In this document: piece by piece, positions 22,623 through 32,705 of the stretch | How positions within the stretch are numbered: the stretch's first letter is position 1 | Layout: the number at the start of each line of letters is the position of its first letter | DNA from: Pectinophora gossypiella | Lineage: Eukaryota; Arthropoda; Insecta; Lepidoptera; Gelechiidae | Length of the DNA stretch: 64,000 nucleotides | Assembly (NCBI RefSeq): GCF_024362695.1 | Contig: NC_065425.1 | Location: forward strand, 9,243,001-9,307,000 | Reading direction: 5' to 3' | Translations under genes and position numbers: made by a program | The notes under the pieces: generated by a model | The model's input: only the letters and a program-made list of their open reading frames with translations | Database searches by the model: none | What the model was told of the DNA's origin: nothing

Positions 22623-22765
22623 TACGGTCACGCGCATTAATAGGTATGTATACACTTTGGTACCAAATTGATTTCTTTTAAATTGAACTGTAAGTCTCAC
22701 TAAATGTCAAATATGTTAGTGCGACAGAGTCCTAAAGTGGGTACATTATATTGCTCATAACTGTA
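22623..22765 (-). mobile_element. MITE-2 copy
   Basis: Starts TACGGTCACGCGCATTAA and ends TTGCTCATAACTGTA. Confidence 0.75.
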
Positions 22766-23011
22766 CGCACACCTCACCGAGCTTGATGAAACAACTGGAT
22801 TCAAACTTGAGTTGGACATTTTGGTTACTAGACCAACACAGCTTCGTGTATGTTGACATACAAATTGTCCATACAACAGTGTAGGTAAGTATGTTGTTAT
22901 CGAGAGGAATCAATACTGTTAGTTCAGCTGTAATTGATGGTTTGACTCCACCGATGTCACTGCACTGTTGACACGTTTGATATTCAAACTTTGAGGACGA
23001 AATGTGTGACA
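22766..23011. other. Sequence between two MITE-2 copies
   Basis: Starts with a short Rep-H-like piece (CACCTCACCGAGCTT), otherwise unassigned. Confidence 0.4.
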
Positions 23012-23157
23012 TACAGTCATGAGCAATATAATGTACCCACTTTAGGACTCTGTCGCACTAACATATTTTACATTTAATGAGACTTACAGTTCAATTTGTC
23101 AAAAAAGCTAATGTGACATGGAACCAAAGTGTATACATATTAATGCTCGTGACCGTG
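23012..23157 (+). mobile_element. MITE-2, full length
   Basis: TACAGTCATGAGCAATATAA to CTCGTGACCGTG. Confidence 0.78.
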
Positions 23158-23198
23158 CATACATAACTCATGTTCGTAATCCCTAATGGGCTGGGCAA

Positions 23199-23458
23199 GG
23201 CCTCCGTGGTCCAGTGGTTTGAGCGTTGGGCTCACGATCGGGAGGTCCCGGGTTCAAATCCCGGTGGGGACATATAACGAAAATCACTTTGTGATCCCTT
23301 TGTTTGTGTTGGTCATAGGATATTACAGGCTGATCACCTGATTGTCCGAAAGAAAGATTACATGAGCCATGTCAGGGACCTTTGGCGGCTCAATAGTAGT
23401 AACCCTGACACCAGGGTTGATGGAGTTGGTAATCCACCCCACAACCCACACAAGAAGC
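23199..23458 (+). mobile_element. SINE-B with internal deletion
   Basis: Head intact, but about 70 bp of the central hairpin are missing between CCGAAAGAAAGAT and ACATGAGCCATGTCAGGG. Preceded by a Rep-I fragment. Confidence 0.85.
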
Positions 23459-23524
23459 AGATGGGGTGTTCAATCGTATGCGTGTATGATTCCGTCAGTG
23501 TGTAGTGTGTATGTAAAACGAAGA

Positions 23525-23640
23525 TTTTGGTCCAGTTCCAGTTTTTTGCAGAAGCGACTGCCTATCTGACCTTCCAACTCGAAGGGAAAAACAGCCCAAT
23601 ACAAGTTAGGTCACATACCTCCGAAACGCATTTCCGAAAA
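23525..23640 (-). mobile_element. SINE-D fragment
   Basis: Complement of CGAAATGCG..ACAAGTTAGGTCACATAC and of AAGCGACTGCC. Confidence 0.7.
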
Positions 23641-23876
23641 TCTAGCCATTAAAAAAAATAAACATGTGTAATAACTAGTAAACAACAAATTAAAGCTGAC
23701 CTACCTACTTATCAGTCTGTCTGGATTTTAAGCATTAAAAAATAGGACTATTTTTTATCAGGTACGATTGCCCGATATGGAAGATAGTAGAGTAATGTCA
23801 TTTGTGTCTCAATGTCAAATATACAATCTACATACAGTACTAACACGTTTTAAGTTTATTTTTATACTGATAGGTA
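23641..23876. other. Unassigned AT-rich sequence
   Basis: No feature seen. Confidence 0.45.
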
Positions 23877-23877
23877 T

Positions 23878-24070
23878 TCATCATCATCAGCCCATTAACG
23901 TCCCCACTGCTGGGGCACGGGCCCTCCCTATGGATGGATAGGGAGATCGGGCCTTAAACCATCACGCGGGCCCAGTGCGGATTGGTGGTTATTAACGACT
24001 GCTAATGCAGCCGGGACCAACGACTTAACGTGCCTTCCGAAGCACGGAGAAGCTCGAGATGAAAACTTCC
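23878..24070 (-). mobile_element. SINE-C 3' half fused to SINE-A
   Basis: From ATCATCATCAGCCCATTAAC to GCTCGAGATGAAAACTTCC, where it changes directly into plus-strand SINE-A. The 5S-like head is missing. Confidence 0.87.
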
Positions 24071-24272
24071 TTGGTAAGGACTTTTCAGGCTTGAATCACC
24101 TGATTGTCCGAAAAAGTAAGATGATTCCGTGCTTCGGAGGGCACGTTAAGTAAAAACACCTCCACTAACCCGCATTGAAGCAGCGTGGTGGAGTATGCTC
24201 CATACCCCCTCCGGTTGATTGAGGGGAGGCCTGTGCCCAGCAGTGGGACGTATATAGGCTGTTTATGTTATA
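24071..24272 (+). mobile_element. SINE-A 3' part, head replaced
   Basis: Starts TTGGTAAGGACTTTTCAGGC and ends TATATAGGCTGTTTATGTTA; the GGTCCCGG part is also lost. Confidence 0.87.
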
Positions 24273-24384
24273 TTAACGACTTAACTGATAATTCTTCCTG
24301 CGCATCGACAAGACTGATAAAACTGTTGTTGTTTGGTATATCTGAAAACACACTAAGTGTTTCCTGATCTGGGGGTTTAAAAAG

Positions 24385-24430
24385 GCACATCTTAGTAATC
24401 CACCTCACAACCCACACGATAGGAGAAGAT
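24385..24430 (+). mobile_element. SINE-B tail fragment
   Basis: AATCCACCTCACAACCCACA then CGATAGGAGAAGAT. Confidence 0.7.
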
Positions 24431-24787
24431 GGCTAAACGATTCGCATCACTAAAACACACGAACCTCAAACAATGTATAAATAAACATCGTGCACATTTT
24501 TCGTTGTGCGCGTTTCGATAATGCTCTGATGTCATTGAGGCAGGTCAGTGCCGCGTGATAACGGCTGTTTGGCGCGGGACGACGCAACGAAACGCTTGCT
24601 GTTTTGCTACTTGCGTCACTTCGGCACCACCACACAATTAAATGAAACATAAACATCAATAAACGCACCCCGTCAGCCTTGCACCAATGAGTTATTAATT
24701 TATCTTAAGTACAGTTTTCAATAACCCAATTGCCTCGACCATTATAGACGGCGATACGGCTCACCACCTATCACGTTAGTCTAACAG
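24431..24787. other. Unassigned, moderately GC-rich sequence
   Basis: Nothing recognised. CpG somewhat raised at 24480-24610. Confidence 0.4.
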
Positions 24788-24875
24788 AAAGCTCGGTGAG
24801 ATGTGGGTACTTAGTTCATCTTGCGATGGATGTACTTCGGACTACCCCAATTGGGATATAGTCGTGATCTTACGT
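24788..24875 (+). repeat. Rep-H copy
   Basis: AAAGCTCGGTGAGATGTGGG then CCCCAATTGGGATATAGTCG; followed by a Rep-I fragment at 24885-24950. Confidence 0.6.
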
Positions 24876-24959
24876 CATAAATACACGTACGCAATCCCAG
24901 GTAGGGTGGGCAGAGCCACAAGTAATCTCTGATTACAACTTGCACCCGATCTTATAAGC

Positions 24960-25580
24960 GGTTTTTTTTAAGAAAATCACATGAGAATGTCATTTTTCCA
25001 AATGGCGCTTACGTGGTTTACATAAGGCGACAATATGCAACCTGTGCAGACCGCTCCAAAGTTCTGGCAGCATTTTGCGGTTACTATTTAATTTAGGTCG
25101 TACCAACAACAAAATAAGGCGAGATAAGCCAAGCCCATGCTGAGTCAATGACTGCCGCAAGGCCACCTACAGGAAACCAAGTGCTATTTACGAAGCCCTT
25201 CAGCACTTAATTCCTACTCCTTCCTCAAAAAGGTCAAATGGTATTTTGAAACATGTCGTCTGGCTTACGACACACGAACACGCAGAAGGACAAAGGATTA
25301 AACGAGGATTACAACAATAACATAAGCCTGCGACACGACACGATATTCTGCCATTTTATTCTACTACTGATTGGTAGAGTTCCAGATGCACCTAGACTCA
25401 AACCCAAATCAATTTTATTAAAGTTCGTTCGGAATTAAATTAATTAAAACAAAATCGAGGTTTTGTTGAAAAATCACATCATAATGGCGCTTACGTGATT
25501 TTCGCTATATAAGGTGTCCATATTAGGGATTTTAAGGAAATTAAGGAAGGGAATTCTATTATTGGTTTTCTTTATTCTTG
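24960..25580. other. Unassigned sequence
   Basis: AATGGCGCTTACGTG occurs twice (25002 and 25484), suggesting an old duplication. No gene seen. Confidence 0.35.
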
Positions 25581-25581
25581 T

Positions 25582-25801
25582 TGTGACAGAGGGCAGCAGT
25601 AACTGACAGTACTATTCAGAGATGCAGAACAGGAATCTTAGTACGGCTTTGAAATAGACTACTTTGGGCGCCATCCCAATCGCATCAGACAGAGTACTGC
25701 GGGGCGCAAGGCAAGAGGGAAACCACTGCCCTATTTTACCCTAAAAAACTACCATGGAGAATGCTACACCGACAAGAGCGTGACTGTTAAATTAGTGATA
25801 A
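25582..25801 (+). mobile_element. SINE-like element with LINE-2 tail
   Basis: Begins TGTGACAGAGGGCAG and contains CAGACAGAGTACTGCGGGGC. The last 45 bp (GGAGAATGCTACACCGACAA to TTAGTGATA) match the LINE-2 3' end. A minus-strand copy lies at 46985-47186 and fragments at 50208 and 58000. No Pol III head was recognised. Confidence 0.65.
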
Positions 25802-26335
25802 GGTTCAATTCTAAATCCTCTAGGATAGTGCTCCTGCCTTTCAGTTTATATAGTTTGAGGATGCTCGCAAATTGATTAAAGAAAACGGTTTTTTTTCCCA
25901 AACCACAATATCTCAAATAGGTACAACGTGATTACATCAACCCACGTGTTTGACCGCCCCGCCAAGGTCACAGTAAACGCCAATTTTGCTTTCGCCCACT
26001 TTCACTCGCAAAATCAATAAGACTGGCCATACAAACATACACACGTTCATATCCATACAATATGCATCATCAAAACGCGGGGTCATCGCCCGCAGTCTGA
26101 TTCACGTCTGCCGAACAATTTGAGTTCGTCCCTTTCACTCGCATTCGGTTATTAATTAGCCATCTCTTTTCATGTTTTTGTGAATTTTATCTCCGTATCT
26201 TATCGTTGTTGCGATCCTGGTACTTGTGTTGTTTGCACGTGAAATTTTGTTTTGACGATTGTTTGTTGCTGAAGCTTCTGAGAAGGATTTAGGGATGATA
26301 AGATGTATAAAATGCACTCCAAAACAGGTATGATG
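25802..26335. other. Unassigned sequence
   Basis: No feature seen. Confidence 0.45.
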
Positions 26336-26337
26336 TA

Positions 26338-26605
26338 GGGAAAATGTCCGCCAAACTGAAGTGGGACTGGGCCGGACGCGTTTGTCGGATGCATCCGGAG
26401 CGATGGGCACGAGTCGTTACCCACTGGACACCTCAAGGCGGGCATAGAAGTCGAGGAAGACCGCGTAAAAGATAGAGTGATGAACTCAATGCTTATTGAA
26501 GGGATTGGCCGGAGATCGCGCAAGGGGATCGCGTTGAGGGGAGTGGAAAAATCAAGAGAAGGCTTTTGCCCAGCAGTGGGATCGAATAGGCTAGATAAGA
26601 TAAGA
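26338..26605 (+). mobile_element. LINE-3 (RTE-like) ORF C-terminus
   Basis: Reads KLKWDWAGRVCRMHPERWAR, then SRGRPRKR with in-frame stops, then EKAFAQQWDRIG and TAG. Broken copy of the family seen intact at 51255. Confidence 0.82.
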
Positions 26606-26644
26606 TGTATGTGTCTATGTACCTACTTATTATCTATCTATCTA

Positions 26645-26930
26645 CTTAGCCTGTGTCCACTCACTGCTGGGTATAGGCCTCCTCTCTTTCATGCCATCCT
26701 TTCCAGTCCTGTACAAGTCTCATCCGTTGCTTTCTGGCGTACCTCACGATGTCATCCGACCACAGGGCTCATGGTCTGCCTCGATATCGCATACCATCCC
26801 TTGGCCACCATTCAGTAACAGCCTTAGTCCATCTGTTGTCTTCCCGTCTTGCCAAGTGTCCTGTTCATCTCCACTTAAGCTTAATATTATGCTAAGACGT
26901 ATATGTCAGGTAAGTACTTCCTTGTTTTTA
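26645..26930 (-). mobile_element. LINE-5 (RTE-like) ORF C-terminus
   Basis: The minus strand encodes a tail with RLVQDWKGWHERKEAYTQQ just before the end, the same layout as LINE-3 and LINE-4. The long plus-strand frame across it is antisense and not a gene. Confidence 0.7.
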
Positions 26931-26959
26931 ATGTGGACAAGTAGTGAATGTGATCGGAG

Positions 26960-27090
26960 GCATCGCCCAACTGGGCACCCTCAGGCCTGTTGTCTTAAAG
27001 AATGTAAGTACCTGGTGAGAGCCCTTAGCGCTCCCCTTTTCTCCGGCCTAGTAGTTAATGCCATTTGCGGCAAATCTACAATAATAAGTC
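26960..27090 (+). repeat. Rep-F copy
   Basis: GCCCAACTGGGCACCCTCAG to GCGGCAAATCTACAATAA. Confidence 0.65.
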
Positions 27091-27139
27091 ACTATATAAT
27101 ATACGTAATGTCCCCAATAGGTTGTCGATGTTTTATTTT

Positions 27140-27238
27140 ACAATACAGGTTAGGTCAAATATATCCGAAACTGCATTTCTCGGGAATGTGGGTTTCCTCA
27201 CGATGTTTTCCTTCATCGCTGAACGTGTTAATCATTAA
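27140..27238 (-). mobile_element. SINE-D fragment
   Basis: ATACAGGTTAGGTCAAATAT, GGTTTCCTCACGATGTTTTC. Confidence 0.7.
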
Positions 27239-27239
27239 T

Positions 27240-27505
27240 GAAAATAATCATAGCTAAATACACACATACCTATATTACCAATGAGAGTGAACACTCTTGT
27301 CTTCTTCCTGGTTCATCCCCATGCACTTGGTGCTGGCCTCTTAATTATGCGTCACCAGACCAGCTGGTCCTCTCTTGTCTCTGGCTGTAATTTTGCGTTT
27401 GGAGATCTTTCTTCACGACTGCCTGTACCTGTAATTCAATCAATTCTATATCAAACTATTCTGTCAATTCTTTCGAAGATCTGCGGAACTGTCACCTAGA
27501 TTAGG
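27240..27505. other. Unassigned sequence
   Basis: A short open frame with no recognisable product. Nothing else. Confidence 0.4.
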
Positions 27506-27509
27506 TACC

Positions 27510-27670
27510 AAGAAGGCACGTTAAGTCGTTAGTCCCGGTTATTACTTACTGATGTAAGTAAGTAGTCGTTACATGAGCCGTGTCAGGGGCCTTTGGCGGC
27601 TCAATAATAACCCTGATACAAGGGTTGATGAGGTTAGTAATCCACTTCAGAACCCAGAGGATAGAGGAAG
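27510..27670 (+). mobile_element. SINE-B, 5'-truncated
   Basis: Begins AGAAGGCACGTTAAGTCG in the central domain and runs to the tail. Confidence 0.85.
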
Positions 27671-27934
27671 AATGACTTTCCTCTGCTTTATGCTCCGATT
27701 TTATTTGCCATGACTTATCAATGTAGATTTAACTCGCATAGGATTCTTAGCAATGTAGCAACGGTCAGTAAACTTGCACAAAGCACATGTTGAAATTTTG
27801 TCATTAGTCATTGCATTTTTATCAGTACAAATGTTGCAGAGTCAATATGAAATAACTGCAGCGGGTCGGTGACCGCTGGGCTGATAACGATTCAGGTATT
27901 AGTGGAGCAGAAATAAGTGTTTAAGGTTTTTTTC

Positions 27935-28090
27935 TGGGGGGTTAAAAAGGCTACATCGAAGCAATTCATCTAAAAAAGCAATTTGTCATTTGCGCATATA
28001 AAAGTAATTGCGCAATGCAAACAAATGTCAAATAGCAATATTGCTTTCTTAGATGAATTTCTTCGATGTGGCCATTTAAACCCCCCTATT
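27935..28090. mobile_element. MITE-1 copy
   Basis: GGGGGGTTAAAAAGGC on the left; GATGTGGCCATTTAAACCCC on the right. Confidence 0.78.
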
Positions 28091-28189
28091 CGGCGGTAAT
28101 GTTGTAGTAATAATAATAGGTTACTTCTTTTTTTAACACTACACTTTCTACTCTGAGCTTCCCACGTTATGGAATATGTAAATAGTAAA

Positions 28190-28420
28190 TCTTAGTTTCC
28201 AAGAAAACACGAAATTACTGTGGAATTTGTATGAAAAAACACACTGAGATGAAGAAAATCGTGACAAAATTTCGCACTTATTACATTTTTCTTTATTTTA
28301 TTTCATAAATAAGTTAAATAGAAGAAAGTAAACGGTTTTTGTCACCTTTAGATCTGTTTTTATTTAGTCAAAATTTCATAATTTATCTTTGACCTAGGAA
28401 ACTACCCAATTGAAGTTCAT
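28190..28420. mobile_element. MITE-4 copy
   Basis: GAATTTGTATGAAAAAACAC, CATAAATAAGTTAAATAGAA and CCTAGGAAACTACCC match 19888-20143 in reverse. Confidence 0.72.
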
Positions 28421-28549
28421 TGACGCAGAGTTACCGTCTAGTCGACCGTAAATGCTTACGTCAGCCGTCTACGTTAGACGCTAATCATTTTATCTCTGTA
28501 TAACCACTCTAGTAGGTACCGAGGTAATTTGTTTATTGGACGAATACAC

Positions 28550-28727
28550 AGGGTGCTAGTGACACCGTACTGAATACTGAGGGGGATTATTCAACTCATG
28601 ATCTTTATGCATTTTTTTTCAGTTGTATACTTTTGCGATGGAAAACTCCACTTGATATTAACTCAGAATCATAAGCCGTATCATCCCCCTCAGTATTCGT
28701 TACGATATCACTTACACCATGCACAAA
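28550..28727. mobile_element. MITE-3, first of two adjacent copies
   Basis: CAGGGTGCTAGTGACACCGT on the left arm; CCCCCTCAGTATTCGTTACG on the right arm. Confidence 0.75.
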
Positions 28728-28736
28728 TACTTACAG

Positions 28737-28942
28737 GTACATCGTAACGAAAACTTTTGGGAATGAGTTGAAACCAATTGGAATTTCGTGTCGGAAAATT
28801 CATGAAAATTTTAGTGTTCTTTTTGTAAATACTGTCAGGTTCATACTTTTTGAATGGAAAATTCAACTTGATGTCAACTCTAGAACGATGGTCTGAATCG
28901 TCCCTCAATGTTTTCGTTACGATGTCACTAACCCCCTATATT
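28737..28942. mobile_element. MITE-3, second adjacent copy
   Basis: TACATCGTAACGAAAACTTT on the left; CGTTACGATGTCACTAACCC on the right. The outermost left end is lost. Confidence 0.75.
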
Positions 28943-29890
28943 ACCTAACGTAGGTACCTTTAGTAACTTTATAGATATATGTAGTATAAAACATAGGTAA
29001 TCTAAAACGGAAATTCGACATGTTTTGTCTTTAATACTTAATAACGCTGGAAAGAAGTTTGCCTTTTCATTTTTACAACTCAGTTGACCAGAGTTTTCCA
29101 AAGTTACAAAATAGTCTTTCTCGTTATATGGTAGGTACCTACCTATGTACCTACATAAGAGAAAAAACAATTTTATTACAACAACACAGAATACATAAAC
29201 CTTTGGTTCTACACTAGTTCTTTAAATTCAAATTTTCCTGATAAAAAAAGCAAAGCGTTTTAAAAAAAAAAATAACAAAATACCTACAAAAGATCACATT
29301 CCATAACAATATTCAAATTCTGTAAGAGCCGGACTTTTTGTCCGAATAAGTATGTTAGAGAAAAATAAATTCGCATTCTAAATTCAAATCGTGAGTAATC
29401 GAGCGAGATAATAAAATCAGAGTTTCCCCGAAAATTCGGTCACCGTCACAAAGGGGACAAATGGGGTTACGTTACTTCGGCAAGCCTGGGAATTAAATAA
29501 TTATTAAGTACTTAAGCATCTATTTAATAGCAATTATGGAAAAAGTATATCATCTATCTTTTTCTTTCTTATCGTTCCCTTACTGATGAGGATCGTGATT
29601 ATAAGTAGGTATGTAATCTTCCTCCGATACTGGGCTCGGTTCTGTGCCATTGTACTTACAGCTCTTTGTATAGGGCCCCCTGCCACCTGCTAGACCTGGT
29701 CCACCCATCAACATACAAGTAAACAAAAGACATTTTTCTTGGGAAGATAAGCAACTGATTTAATTTATGTTTTCTATTCGTACCCATTCTAGCAAAATGA
29801 ATCTCAGCAAAATACTACAAATGAATAGGAATAACGATCGTTCGAAACTTTATACATTTATAATAAAAAAAATCGAAATAAAAGTACCTA
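28943..29890. other. Unassigned AT-rich sequence
   Basis: No repeat family from this window occurs here. Possible intron or intergenic host DNA. Confidence 0.45.
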
Positions 29891-29891
29891 C

Positions 29892-30085
29892 CAGAAAAAA
29901 TAATGTCGGCCACCCGCAGTCATTCGCGCCAAACCGCCAAAATGTTCAAGGTCGTGTTGAGGCAGGTCGTGACGTCACGGCGCCCTCCAAAACCGGGGTT
30001 GATGACCGCGCGCGGAAACTGTGCTCCGCGCGTTCGGAATTCAAAATTGGGGCCTTTTGTTCGTGTGCGTAACACCGGGCTGTTA
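29892..30085 (-). promoter_or_regulatory. CpG-rich candidate first exon/promoter with CRE palindrome
   Basis: The segment is CpG-rich within a very AT-rich neighbourhood. On the minus strand it ends in TCTG|GTAGGTAC, an acceptable donor with the last exon base at 29892. The palindrome TGACGTCA (CRE/ATF site) lies at 29970-29977. Short frames exist on both strands but none is recognisable. A promoter or UTR is favoured over coding sequence. Confidence 0.35.
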
Positions 30086-30539
30086 TTCTGTAAACGGGAA
30101 GAAAATACTTTTAATATTTTTTCACTTAGGTTTATTTTGAATAAATAATTTTACAATATTACTAGTAACTTACCAATATATCTAATATTAGTAGTAAATT
30201 TTATTATTGTTTTGTTAAAAATGTTCGCATGCGTAATGGCTATGAACATTTATACAGGAACAGTAAGTTAACTATGTTAGGTAGGTGCGGGAAAATCTGA
30301 CATAGCTAAGTAGATAAGCCAGTTTGTGAATTTCGGGACGAGTTGTAATTGTAACATTGTTTAAACTTAATATCGCCATAATTTGTTGTTTCGTAAAGAA
30401 CCTACCGTTATATTTTTAATAAAATTTAAATATCTACAATAAACAATAAAATAATATAATATGTGCCTCTATGCCGTTGAAGCATGTGGCTATTTCAATT
30501 ATCAATCGCAGAGCTGGAACGAGTCAAAAGAACTTTTGA
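30086..30539. other. Unassigned AT-rich sequence
   Basis: No feature seen. Confidence 0.45.
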
Positions 30540-30690
30540 CATCTAACATTGTCATGTCAAAAATATAAGACACAAAAACATACATTTTATAATTATGACA
30601 ATTAATGGTTCATAATTTACCACTATTTACAAATAATTATCTGGGCTCACTGACTGCACTTTTTTGCTCTTTGATTGTACGTCTTAGGTA
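30540..30690 (-). mobile_element. MITE-8 copy, partial
   Basis: Complement of the 61770-61975 left part: GGTTCATAATTTACCACTAT, CTGGGCTCACTGACTGCAC. Confidence 0.7.
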
Positions 30691-31665
30691 AGTACCTAGC
30701 TACCCTTTTAAACGTAAGCAGAATCGTCCCCATTTGCGCGTGTGTGTTGCCGAACTTGTTTTATTTAATGTCTGTCGTCTGCGTGTGGGTGTGTGCGTGC
30801 GATTTGGGGTTTCTTTTGTTTTTCTTTTTATTTTTTATTTTAAGGCGGCTTAAACATTCGGCTGATTGTTCCAAAATGGCGTTGTGCCTTTTGTACTTCC
30901 GTGTTTTTGTTTTTTAAATGTATTACGAATTACGACATTGCGTATTTTTATTGCTTTATTTTACTTGTAAAATAGAGTGGTTATTTAAGTAGGTACTTGT
31001 TTATATCTATTAGCTGCACATTTTATTATGATGTATTTTTATTTAATTAAACTCCGTACGAAAGAAAAACTTGAAAAATATTTGCTGAATAAATATACGT
31101 CAAACAACGGTCTTAACTTGCACTTAAGTAATTATAAACACGTAGGTAGGTATGTATTTTAACTCACGTTTAAAATTTTGCTAAATAGAACCATTTTAAA
31201 AATACAAATAAAATTTAAAAAAACGATGGTCGGCAACTCGCCATTAAAAACGTACAAAAACGGCGAGCGCCATAATGGCGTCCATTATTTTGTGAGCCAG
31301 TAAATAAAGATTTGTCTATACGATAAATAACCCGTCAAACCGGTCCCCTATAAAGAACCCAGGGCCGACCAATCATCTAACAGTGTTCAAATTTCGGATG
31401 CGTCGGCGCCGAAGTGGGGAGCCGTTAGACGCACACGTACAAATGTGGCATTAGCATTTGTTTGTGTGTGACACTTGTTTGGGCAGACACATAATTTTGT
31501 TTTTAATTTAAAGGATGTTAATAGATAAATAGAGGGAAGATAATAATAATAAAAATAAAAGTAAATATGGTCAAAATGTATTCCTAAAATATTATTTTAA
31601 TAATAATATAATTATTATATTTTATAAAGAACGTATATGGCTAGGGAGCTTTTAAACATACCTAC
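30691..31665. other. Unassigned sequence with a possible promoter-like block
   Basis: 31330-31445 is less AT-rich, with CCCTATAAAGAA and GACCAATCA. A similar arrangement occurs at 32880-32965. No coding evidence. Confidence 0.35.
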
Positions 31666-31734
31666 CTACCTATGTAGAAGGCATCCTTTCCTCTTATCCA
31701 CTTCCGAAAAGTAGGATTTTGTAAAGGAAAAATT

Positions 31735-31832
31735 AAATCGTAAAAAAAAATACTCGGACTGGACTTCGACCCCACAGCTCTTGTCAAGCCGGGACGAGCG
31801 TGTTAATCATTACGCCACCGGGTTCTCCTCCT
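31735..31832 (-). mobile_element. SINE-E (tRNA-like) copy
   Basis: The minus strand has GGTGGCGTAATGATTAACAC (A-box region) and GGTCGAAGTCC (B-box region), then poly-A. A plus-strand relative lies at 32130-32215. Confidence 0.55.
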
Positions 31833-31867
31833 GTCCATACGGAAGTCTTTCGATCTATGTAGGTATC

Positions 31868-32054
31868 TGGAGTGGCGGCCGCGTGTCGGACGACGCTCAG
31901 TGGGTAGGCCCGCTACAAGGTGGACCGACGATCTGGTGAAGGTCGCGGGAAGCCGCTGGATGCGGGCAGCGCAGGACCGATCGTCGTGGAGATCCTTGGG
32001 GGAGGCCTATGCCCAGCAGTGGGCGTCGTACGGCTGATGATGATGATGATGATG
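31868..32054 (+). mobile_element. LINE-4 (RTE-like) 5'-truncated insertion
   Basis: Flanked by ATGTAGGTATC (31857-31867, 32055-32065). The frame encodes WRPRVGRRSVGRPATRWTDD, then RSSWRSLGEAYAQQWASYG and TGA, ending in (GAT)n. Its last codons and tail are the likely source of the SINE-A and SINE-C tails. Confidence 0.9.
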
Positions 32055-32129
32055 ATGTAGGTATCGTCATTAAGCCGACATCAGCACCATCTATCTAGAA
32101 ATAATTTCGCATTCATGTCCATGCGAAAT

Positions 32130-32215
32130 TCTCCTCATGTCCGGTGGTTGACACGTTCGTCCCGACTTGACTAGATCTACGGGTTCAAGTCTCGCACAAG
32201 TCAGATTTTGCTTTC
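32130..32215 (+). mobile_element. SINE-E (tRNA-like) copy
   Basis: TCCGGTGGTTGACACGTTCG (A-box region) and GGGTTCAAGTC (B-box region), followed by text similar to 31670-31740 in reverse. Confidence 0.5.
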
Positions 32216-32400
32216 GATTTAATTTTCTCTTTGTAAGTTTCCCTAAGCACGAGTGAGTCCTATAAAAGCAAAAATAATAATATTTTATGGCTATTTCTAT
32301 GACTTTCAATTTGATTTGTAAAAACTCGAACAAACTAAATAAAAAAACAAGTCATAGTCAAATGCTAAATAAATAACACGAATAATATAACATACATACA

Positions 32401-32705
32401 TACATAAACAGCCTATATACGTCCCGCTGCTGGGCACAGGCCTCTCCTCAATCAACCGGAGGAGGTATGGAGCATACTCCACCACGCTGCTCCAATGCGG
32501 GTTGGTGGAGGTGTTTTTACGGCTAATAGCCGGGACCAACGGCTTAACGTGCCCTCCGAAGCACGGAATCATCTTACTTTTTCGGACAATCAGGTGATTC
32601 AAGCCTGAAAACTCCTTGCCAAACAAAGGACAGTCTCACAAAGTGATTTCGACAATGTCCCCATCGGGAATCGAACCCGGACCTCCAGATCGTGAGCCTA
32701 ACGCT
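32401..32705 (-). mobile_element. SINE-A, head partly truncated
   Basis: Complement of the reference copy from TATATACGTCCCGCTGCTGG to GATCGTGAGCCTAACGCT; the A box is lost. Confidence 0.9.

Noticed and set aside
26691..27257. 188-codon plus-strand open frame
   Set aside because: It runs antisense through LINE-5, Rep-F and SINE-D, so it is a chance frame.
29767..30148. Two overlapping plus-strand frames of 81 and 101 codons
   Set aside because: They arise from GC-rich sequence without stops; no recognisable product and no splice support on the plus strand.
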